NCBI GenBank assembly: GCA_029876055.1
Contig: CM056878.1
Coordinates: 3,038,001-3,102,000 of the forward strand
Source of the DNA: Madurella fahalii
Lineage: Eukaryota > Ascomycota > Sordariomycetes > Sordariales
Reading direction: 5' to 3'
Length of the DNA stretch: 64,000 nucleotides
Part shown: positions 56,001 through 64,000 of the stretch, in pieces
Layout of the letters: every line of letters starts with the position of its first letter
Position numbering within the stretch: position 1 is the stretch's first letter
Notes under the pieces: generated by a model
The model's database searches: none
Seen by the model: the letters and a program-made list of their open reading frames with translations, nothing else
What the model was told of the DNA's origin: nothing
Translations under genes and position numbers: made by a program

Positions 56001-56300
56001 CTCTATATTTTCACGAGCGGTTCCGTTTACTGCGCGCCACACTGTCAGCGTGCGGTGAGAGTTAAGTATTTTTGATATTTGGAAAGCTGAATAACGGATA
56101 TGAAGAAAGGCAGGCCTTTACCAACGCTATTAATACCCTGCGTTGACGTGGAACTATGAGACTGCTGTTTTGTTATATTGCCGTCCGCCACTCTGAGCTG
56201 GGCGGCGTGGTTAGAGTATAGGACCACTTAGTTCAACACTTGGAATGACTGGTGCCTTTCACTCGCTCTGTTGTAATAATTACTTATCCATCTCGCTGGT
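50001..56300. other. Gene-free DNA in the 13.5-kb desert
   Basis: I see no frame with recognisable domain, signal peptide or consistent splice structure. The longest frame (295 codons, minus strand, 52036-52923) has composition unlike a protein. A CT microsatellite lies at 51382-51452. The DNA may hold a species-specific gene that cannot be told by eye, or a noncoding RNA. Confidence 0.45.
51382..51452. repeat. CT microsatellite with 12-base higher-order unit
   Basis: Alternating TC pairs are broken regularly by G so that a unit close to TCTCTCTCTCTG repeats about four times. It is a typical slippage-generated minisatellite in gene-free DNA. Confidence 0.88.
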
Positions 56301-56425
56301 GAGTCGAATAAGCCTCTTATTGTTGCTGATAATTGCTAGTCCGAAGTCTCTCGTGATCTTAGCTAGGAAAGTGTAGCTCGTTGAGATGACCTCTGTTCTA
56401 GTGTCACTAATCTCGAGCTGCTGGC

Positions 56426-58000
56426 GGGGCTCGTCGCCTTCTCTTCCGGCCTGAAGACTACGAAATGGAACTGAGCGATACGCGACCGGGATCAGGTCTA
56501 TGACGGCGGAAGCGCACCATCAGACTTTACCATATTTACCGCCCGTCTCGAGTCAGACCCGTTGCTGAATCCTGACGCGTTGTTCGTGTTCAACGGTAGG
56601 TTAGAGGGCGGCACGATATTCGTTAGACGTTTGCCCACTGACTCTAGTAAAGATCCTCTAGGTGGTATCATCATCATACGCCAGCCCCGCAACGCGTCGC
56701 ACTTCATCTCCACGAGACTACGGCTACTAGTATTCCGGTTTTGACGGGGAAGCGTTGGGGCTTGCCATATAAGCAGCGTCGTCTACGTCCTGTGTGTAGT
56801 GAGATCGGAAAGGTGAGCTCACTCTGCAATCGTAAAACGGGCAAAGAAACATGTCATCTCCAAGGGGCCCACTAGTGGAGGCTGACCACCTTGTGACTTC
56901 GGATTCGTAGGGCCAGTCGCGCGCTTTCATTACCGTGATGAGATTGACCGTCTTCGAAGTACCCTTCTCCTTGTACACTTTCTCGTCTGCTGATACGCAA
57001 TAACAGCCTGGGTCGTATCGACGGCAAGGCATTGATTTGAGCAATCCAATGACAGTGGCGTTGTCGGACGGAGAGGGGCTCAATTATATTTTAAGGGAAA
57101 AGCTGTTCGGACGGTAGTCGCAACGACGTGGTTGAAGATGATTAGAGGGCTATATCTTGGATGACTGAGGATACTAGGGTCGATAATCGCTCAAGGTCGG
57201 AAATAGATGTTTCTTTCAGCACGGTTGCCTTTCTGCTGTGGGATAGAGGTAGTTCAGGCGGTCCTGATATATGTCTAAAGATACTTTTCGCAGTAGGCAG
57301 TATGCTACTCTGGCGAGTCGCCTTGTAGATACGCCAGCTGAGTTAGACGTGAAGTTTGCCGTGGAGACTGCGCTCATCTTGGTGAAAAAAATGCCATATC
57401 GCGACATACATCGTGGAAACTAGGAGATGTCCTGTTGAAGAAGAGTAGGACGCGTCTGGGCCTTGGTGCAGTGGCAGCAGTTTATACTAGCAGTGGTAGT
57501 GGCCTTCTTGTCAGATACGCCACCGCGGCGATCTCGACTCGAGCCTTGATTGCCCGCTCTGGGTCTTTCTCAGGCATGCCCACTTCTTGGAATATTGTGA
57601 AGGATTAAATTCGCTACTCCCCATTGGGACTCGCCAGTGGCCGCGGAAACGATATATGATCACTGTCGGCGGTGATGCCAGTAACAGTGAGGCATCTCCT
57701 CAGCTCAGCTCGCAGCGGCTTTCCAACGACCGGACATTGCATCTTTGCGCTTCTCCTATTGATCTTGAAGTACCATGCGTATGAAAATAGTCGTGTACAG
57801 GGCCCGAGGAAGTATCCAAGATAGTCATGAGCTGTCTACGGGGAATCTAGGGCGATTATCAAAGGGTTGGAAAGATCCTGTGACGGATGCCGAATTGGAG
57901 CAGTTAATACAACGGTCAGAGACAAAAGAATGTAGAAGGCGGGACCTGATATTCTCGTTGCGGCGAAATGGAAATAACTGTGGTATGGCGAACTAACGCC
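56426..58000 (+). pseudogene. Degraded coding fragments, family not recognised
   Basis: Several short protein-like fragments follow one another on the plus strand, separated by stops and frame changes: one at 56426-56503 (RLLFRPEDYEMELSDTRPG), one open from 56475 to 56744 that continues it in another frame (DFTIFTARLESDPLLNPDAL), one at 57270-57422 (SRQYATLASRLVDTPAELD), one near 57450-57606, and one at 57775-57996 (KDPVTDAELEQLIQRSETKE). The DNA is more AT-rich than the gene-bearing parts. The best reading is an inactivated gene or transposon mutated by RIP and decay. The opposite strand also has protein-like pieces with a possible GTGAGC donor at about 56812, so the strand is uncertain. I do not assign a family and give no repaired reading. 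Confidence 0.3.
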
Positions 58001-59457
58001 CCCCCTAAAAGTAAACAAGCCCCTGAAACCCTTGAAGCCACAACTCGCTTACGCTCACAACCCATAAAGACAAAACCTTGACTATGCCTTAGCACCTTCT
58101 GCAACACATATGACAGTTGCCACTACAGTTGATAAATTACTAAGAGTTACGTAAGAGAACAAATTCCTGGATCGCTACCAAGGAGAGGTAGAAGCGCAAC
58201 CCAGAACAACGCGAGACCTCCAGGTTTGTGAGGTTTCGCCACGCCACTTGGAATATTTAGAGGGATACTGATGCTATCCTACACGTACAGTCTATTCTGG
58301 AAGGAAAAGGCTAGAGACAAAACGAACTAGTATTTTTAGGTTGCCGGATGGCTTGACAGCCGGGACTGAGTCTTGCAGGGCAATCACATGTTTGTCGCCG
58401 TCGAGGCTTACGAGCTTGCTATGGGAATAACTTGCTTATTAAACCGGGCTTCTCATGAATCCTCTCCGGTAAATCTCGCATAAGACTAGTTAGCATTTGT
58501 TTGAATCGGGCTGCCGAGTAAACCAAACCAAGTATACTTCAATAACTGGGCCTTGGGCTACCAAGCCGAGACAATGCGACAATAGTTCCACGCGTATGCA
58601 ACACCGGCAACAGCTTAGGACCATCTACCATCAACATTACGTGCATTCTCCTTTACTACTACCGGGATCAACTAGCCAGTTACCCTTATAGTAAGTGACC
58701 AGGCCAGAAATGTCCATATGTACACAAGAAGCATACATTCCAGACACATTCAAACAAGACATGCCCGAAGAACCGAAACCCACATTTACCCTGACCGTTA
58801 GCCGCCGCTCCAATGCCGATCCCATCCCGATGTCCCCCGTTGCGCTATCCATCCAGAATCCCTTAGACCGCCCCACCCAAAAATCAAGTTCCTGAACTCC
58901 TTTCCGATGGCTAAAACCAAGAAGCCAAAAGAAACATCCGCTCTAAATGCCTCCACGGATCGCCAAGATCGGTGGTTAAAGAAGGGTAGAGTAAATAAAC
59001 CACCACGCGCCCAGCCAGGTCGCCCTTTTATCTTGGCCGTGTCCATTCCGCAACCTCTCAGTAGAATTGAAAGAGCCTTCCATAAGATGCGAACAGTTCT
59101 GATCCGGTTTGATATAACGGGGTGATGATATAGTGTTCGTTGTTACGTGTACCGAGGTTGGGAAGTGGGTGGTGATGTTGCTGCTCCCATCCTCGCAGAT
59201 AAGAATGCATGTTGTTGTTGTTGTTGTTGTCGTTATTATAGTATGTTGTGGCGCGGAGGGGGGAGAAGGTGGGTATATCATGACTTAGCTCGAGTTCCGA
59301 GCGTCAGGATCGGGAAAAAAAAGAAAAAAAAAAAGTGGCCGACAGTATCAAAAGTTGTCGACCGAGAATAAACCAAAAACCCAGACGCCATGCTGTTCCT
59401 ACTGAGACTTATCCAAAAACATCATTTCCTCATGTAGCGGACATTTCCCGGCTGGGC
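58001..59457. other. Right part of the gene desert and 3' flank of the DUF7729 gene
   Basis: No gene is seen. A TTG run lies at 59210-59231 and an A-rich run at about 59316-59334. The last few hundred bases presumably belong to the 3' untranslated region of the next gene. Confidence 0.5.
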
Positions 59458-60645
59458 TTATACAAGCCACAACATCGCCGCCAGCAACGGGATCAACACC
59501 GAGACCCATGTTGACGACTGCGGTAGTCGCCTAGGAGCATCTGACGGCACGGTCACACTGGCAAGCGACTCGTTCACAAAGTCGGGCCCGCAAATGGTAT
59601 TCACCTGCTCCGCAGCCGTCTCATACGTATTCGCGATCAGCTGCCTCCTGTCCGCGGTAGCGGCCTGGTAGAGAGCCATGGTCTGCTGCAGGCAGTAGTC
59701 GCAGGACGGCATCGTCGTGCCGGGCAGCGTCTTGTTGAGTGGTAGGGAGTAGATGTGGGCCGCGCTGGGGTTGGACTGGTTGGTGACGGCGTTGGCATAG
59801 CAGTAGGCCGACGTCTCCGGGTCGCGGAGACACCCCACCGTGTAGATGGGCGCGTACGCCGTCATGGCGTTGTACGCACCGACAACCGCGGCGTGGCCGT
59901 GTTCGTAATCAGTGCCACAGTTCTCGGGGGCCGTGAGGTTTCTGGCAAGCGACTGCATGTATTCGTTGCAGAATGTTGCATTGGCTCTGCAGGTGGCGTC
60001 CAGCGTGCGTGTTATGCTCACGAGTGATTTTTTAGCCTCAAAGAAGGACTTCGACTTCTGTCTCGGGGGTCAGTCACCGGCGTTATCACAAGTTTTGTTC
60101 ACACTTACTTCGAAGAGCATTGAGAGAGGATAGCACTGCTCGAAGGTCGGATCTAGGCGGAAATTGTTGATGAAGACCGGACAGGATGGGGTCATGAACT
60201 CGGATGACATGCTGTCGAGGATTTTGGGCAGCGGGCTTTCAGTGACACTCGTGGTAGTGCTCGTGCTTGATGGTGTTGGGTTCCCTAGGGCGATAGAGAA
60301 AGTCGTGGTTACTGAGGCACTCGGTGAGATGGTGGTCGACTCGCCCGACTCGTCCGACTCGTCCGACTCTTGGCGCTTTTGCGCCCGCCGCCGTTGAACG
60401 TCGTCTTCTGATAGCATAACCCAACCCCTGCCTTCCCGGTACGGTGTTCTATGGTCAATTATCAGGGTCTCCATGGGCGGAGCGGCGTCCAGGGCGGCAG
60501 CCAGCGTGTGCGAAACGAAAACGACGAAGACAGCAAGCACCACGGTCCATGATGTCCACAATCGCCGCGGTGCTGGTGGTGAGTGGCGGGCCGGGAGTGA
60601 CACCGCTGCGGTGGCCATCATGTCGCGGCTGCAAGAGAAGGGCAT
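59458..60645 (-). CDS. DUF7729 secreted, probably GPI-anchored surface protein
   Basis: Exons 60645-60109 and 60057-59458 join over a 51-nt intron (donor GTAAGT, acceptor CAG), giving 378 aa. An N-terminal hydrophobic segment (VVLAVFVVFVSHTLAAALDA) is a signal peptide or anchor preceded by a basic, Pro-rich stretch. A Ser/Thr-rich region with a run of DESDES follows (likely O-glycosylated). The conserved domain starts at SCPVFINNFRLDPTFEQCYP, where the key residues are its Cys pair, and continues with FFEAKKSLVSITRTLDATC, CGTDYEHGHAAVV, CLRDPETSAYCYANAVTN, CDYCLQQTMALY and ICGPDFVN. Its regular Cys pattern and several N-glycosylation sites fit an extracellular fold. The hydrophobic C-terminus (VSVLIPLLAAMLWLV) after a Ser-rich stretch suggests a GPI anchor. 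The family is common in ascomycetes and its function is unknown. The start could also be the MMATA pair nine residues later. Confidence 0.85.
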
Positions 60646-63600
60646 GTGAGCCGGTGCAACATCACTCTGTGCAACAGGCCGGGTCTAGCGGGTGACTGTT
60701 TCTTCCGATCGCCCGGGTCAGACAGACAGATCGGCGTCCGGCGGGGGCGGAACTTTTCACGCTTGTTCAAACTCGTTGCAGGCGGTCAAGAAGTCGCTGT
60801 CGTTGACGGGTGTGTCCCAACAACGGAGCCTTTCTCCAACGCACACGCAACGGTTGATCGTATTATATGGCTCGTCTCGGTGGGCAATCGCCGGGCCCAA
60901 CACGCAGCCAGCCACGTCCTCCAAGGACCCAGGCAATGAGCAATGACGGTGTCTTTTTGCAATTGATACGGCCCCGGCCCTGCTCGTCGGCTTAGCGAAT
61001 ATGGGCGTTCCGGGTAAATATAGGCACTGCCGTGTGCTCCGCGGCCGACACCAATGGGACGAGGCACGAGGCCGGGGCAAATTTGGGTGGTAATGCCGCC
61101 GCCCAGTTGGGAAGGAGGCACACTGGCTCGCTGACGCGCTCGCCGCGAGGTGGTGTGCTTCGCTGTCTCGATCCTTGGCCGTGACCGTCAGTGAGGTATG
61201 TCTAGGGATATGTCTGTTTTTCGGCCACGATAGACGAATTGCTGAGGCTCCGGCGAAAAGCGTGACGACGTTGGAAGACGAGGTCTTGATGCACGGCGGA
61301 GCCTTTCGAATAATAAAATAGGAAAGGGACGCGGCACAGCGGGCGAGAACACTGCTTCCATCATCTTCCCGGGGGCGGGCTGCTGGGGGTCCCTTGATAG
61401 CGCCGGCAGGGTGTACATAGGAGGAGACCGGGTTGGTGCCGCCGTCTCGTCTCACTAGGGCCAATTGAGGCGTGCTGGCCGGCTCGAGCCACAGGGACCG
61501 GTGGGGTGGGGGGATGGGGAGACGATGGATGCGTCGTTGCGCCAAATGCGCTACAAGGTGCATGGGCTGAGCCGGCAATAAGGACCAGCTGGGACAAGCC
61601 TCTACATAGTATTGAGCAGCCTTCCCCCTTTGGCAGCACACCATGCGCCCCCAACAGCTTGGCGAGCAGAGGAGAAGGCGCAGAGGGGTTGCCTTGCAGC
61701 GGCGACAGAGTAGGCAGAGATGCGAATTGCAAAAATATAGATACTGTGCTTCTATACATTTATTAATCCCTTCGGGGCTAATATCCAGACCGGTTGGAGT
61801 TGGGGGTTTGATAAGACGGGAGAACAAGCTGTTGGGCTTCCTGCGCAGTGACGCATCCCCAGGTTCATCAACCGACCGAGAGGCGGCGTGGCGTTCTTTG
61901 GGGCGCCTACCGCATATGGAAAGCCTGCATCCCCGTCCCTTGCGCCAACGTTGGCGCCACAGCCCAACGTCAGGACAGGATCACGCTATGCAAGGCCGAA
62001 GGGATTTTGTTTTGCCTGCCGTGTACGTATGTACATACGTAGCTACCTAAGGTAATCTGGACTCGACCTTGTATGGGGATCGGCTTGAGATGAATTTTGA
62101 ACATTTGGATGGCGGGCCGGACGCTGTTCCATGGCCAACCGGCGCGGGCAATGCAGGTACAAATTGACCAGACGGGCCATCTGCCAGGCCAAGGAAAGAA
62201 AAAGAAACGGAAAGGTTTGCAAACCCGGGGGAGGAGGTTTGGCTTGGGGGTGCGATTACGTGTGGTGTACGAAGCACATAGTTCGGAGGTAGTGTAGCTT
62301 TAACAATCTCCGCCTAAGCGAAATTTCCTCGATCGCGATCGGGTTCTGGATTCTGGTTCGAGTCTGGTAAAATTGCATGGGAATTGCTGCTGAATTCCGG
62401 ATTGATCCCAAAAACAGCCGTCGAGGACGAATCCCGTATTTCCGGAATCGTTTACGCGGTAAACTCCCAAGTAACTAGTTGAACACAAGACTTCAGTTAA
62501 AAGGCACCCTCTCGGCGAGCAGCAGCTGCGTTTTGCTGTGCAGTTTGGTTCTGTCAGCGCCGTCTCCCACGTGGGGAGTAAAGCTCTGGAAGCTGCCGGA
62601 TCGGCAACGGACAGCCGTGGGTGCCGGAAGATGGAAGACGGGAGTGGGCCAACCAGAACCCCACGATGTCACCCTCAAATTTATTGGAACCCACTATGGG
62701 GGCTCAGTGGGGCCATCGCGCAACCTTTGGCAGGGCTCTAAATTGGACCCGCCCGCAGCTGTCTGGGCGAGTGTGACGTTGAGATCGGTCTGGACTTGCC
62801 TTATGGGTCCGACGGACGGTTCCCGTCTTCCGCATCGCGTCCGTGTCTTGGCGCCGTCAGCGGCCGGCGAACTCATTCTGTGGTATTTGCTGAGGTGTCT
62901 ACGCAGTATGTGATGCAATGACGATGCGGGCACGAGAGAGACGAGGGGAATGCAGCTTGCCGTGATCTGAGCCGGGGGAACTCCAATGAGCTCCCTGACG
63001 GCGGGAGGCTGAGACGGCCACCACATTGACAAGTTGCACAGCATGTTTTACCGACGCGACGGGTGGTTTGACAGCAGGTGCGGGAATAGGCGTTGATGTC
63101 TGGAGAGGATCAGCTCGAGTGACACAGTGCTTTGTTAACCCGCCAGGCACCAGTTCTTCGGCCCCACGGCTACCAACTTGAACCGCTCCGCAATGATTCC
63201 AAACGCAGGCTGGAGGTGAGCAGCGCGGCCCTTATCTCCGCGCATACCGACCGAATCAGACAGCCAGCTTACATGTTAATAAATCTCCTCAGCTCCCCTT
63301 CCACTCTGCCAATATAACAGTAATCAGCCGCTATTTGACGGCATCTGAAAGCAGAAGAGGAAATCCTCAGCCTCGGCGCAGTCCCCGCTGCTGACAGGAT
63401 GCATACCACCTTCCTCTCCTGCGACGCCACCTGGGTGTGTCATTTTACCTCTCTGATCCTGGATGCCATCCGTCTGGCTCAACGTCGTCTATCCGTGTAT
63501 GTCGAGGTCCAATCAAGGCAACAGAAGAAGCAGGTGCATTACGATACGGCGCCAGGTGTAGGAAATCGTAAACGCCTCCAACATGGCTGACGGCACGCCG

Positions 63601-63773
63601 AGAGTAAACGTAGGTACCTTTTGCAGACAGTAATGCGGCACAACACTGCCCCCCCTTTTACCAATCCAAAGCTACCAATCTCCAAAGAGCCGCTATACCT
63701 GCAGAAGAGAAAATGTCTCCCGGACTGGACCTGGAATTGCCCGAGCACCTTCTCCTGCCCCGAAAATCACCCC
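60646..63773. other. Gene-poor right flank
   Basis: No convincing gene is seen. The 356-codon minus-strand frame at 60757-61827 lacks family features and has a composition unlike a protein. An 18-bp perfect palindrome lies at 62024-62041, followed by TACCTAAGGTA. An ATG-led frame at 63399-63590 is short and unassigned. Confidence 0.5.
62024..62041. repeat. Perfect 18-bp palindrome TACGTATGT/ACATACGTA
   Basis: The sequence equals its own reverse complement over 18 bases. Six bases further on lies TACCTAAGGTA, another short palindrome with one central base. The role is unknown. Confidence 0.9.
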
Positions 63774-64000
63774 TTATTCATCCGGCCCGCTCCAACAAAA
63801 ATCCCCAATCCTATCAATATTCCAATCCAGCCCGTCAGCTACGGCCGCGTTCTCGTGCACGGCGCCTAAGCCTATCAGCGCCTGGCCTTTGACTTCCGGC
63901 AGTGGGGCCGCGAACGCCAAGGCTTCAGCTGACAGAAGCGTCTCGTGGAGGCCGGCGCTGGTAGCAGAGGTCCTGCTGCGGGCGTCAGAAACATCTATGG
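63774..64000 (-). CDS. Possible C-terminal end of a gene leaving the window
   Basis: A minus-strand frame is open from the window edge to a TAA at 63774-63776 (about 74 codons), Ala- and Gly-rich with GC-rich third positions (for example AEALAFAAPLPEVKGQALIG). In another frame of the same strand a hydrophobic stretch (GILIGLGIFVGAG) follows a possible TAG acceptor at about 63843, which would suit the last exon of a membrane protein. These readings exclude each other, and antisense of Arg-rich GC DNA can look like this by chance. Confidence 0.22.
   Translation of the reverse strand, partial: IDVSDARSRTSATSAGLHETLLSAEALAFAAPLPEVKGQALIGLGAVHENAAVADGLDWNIDRIGDFCWSGPDE

Noticed and set aside
60757..61827. 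356-codon minus-strand frame
   Set aside because: Composition rich in Arg, Pro, Ser and Cys, no domain, no signal peptide and no plausible neighbouring exons; looks like chance in GC-rich DNA.

Overview
The window is nuclear DNA of a filamentous ascomycete, most likely a Sordariomycete and plausibly Sordariales. The evidence is: genes with short introns (49 to 336 nt, mostly 50 to 90) that start GTRNGY and end YAG; third codon positions rich in G and C; fungal families such as SET2, BRE1, the velvet regulator VelC, an ABCB multidrug exporter and a DUF7729 surface protein; and a diverged direct repeat whose copies differ mostly by C:G to T:A changes, as repeat-induced point mutation (RIP) leaves behind. 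The species call is inference. I recognised no tRNA, rRNA, CRISPR array or intact transposon.

Layout. From 1.2 to 4.1 kb lies SET2 (-, H3K36 methyltransferase). At 7.3-8.4 kb is an AT-hook protein (+), and at 14.4-15.8 kb an orphan four-helix membrane protein (+). A RIP-like repeat pair sits at 16.2-16.7 kb. The compact core runs from 17.5 to 45.9 kb: RAD23 (+), BDP1 (-), BRE1 (+), a SARAF-like protein (-), an ABCB exporter (-), MRT4 (+), U1-70K/SNP1 (-), mitochondrial ribosomal protein mL43 (+), triosephosphate isomerase (-), a probable U3 snoRNA-associated protein (-), a mitochondrial-looking repeat protein (+) and VelC (-). From 45.9 to 59.5 kb I find no intact gene, only simple repeats, palindromes and degraded coding fragments. 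A DUF7729 surface protein (-) follows at 59.5-60.6 kb. The last 3.3 kb has no convincing gene except perhaps the end of one that leaves the window.

How the genes relate. Most are housekeeping genes for Pol II chromatin (SET2, BRE1), Pol III initiation (BDP1), splicing (U1-70K), ribosome assembly and translation (MRT4, the U3-associated protein, mL43), protein turnover and DNA repair (RAD23), and glycolysis (TPI). Neighbours are often divergent with 370-660 bp between starts, or convergent. I see no biosynthetic cluster and no defence or mobile system. Exon joins were set by matching GT/AG sites to reading phase and family alignment; every joined CDS is a whole number of codons, which supports the models.

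The most unusual points are the RIP-like duplication, the gene-free 13.5 kb upstream of velC with relics at its far end, a frame-deciding AAG splice acceptor in RAD23, and several conserved but uncharacterised proteins.
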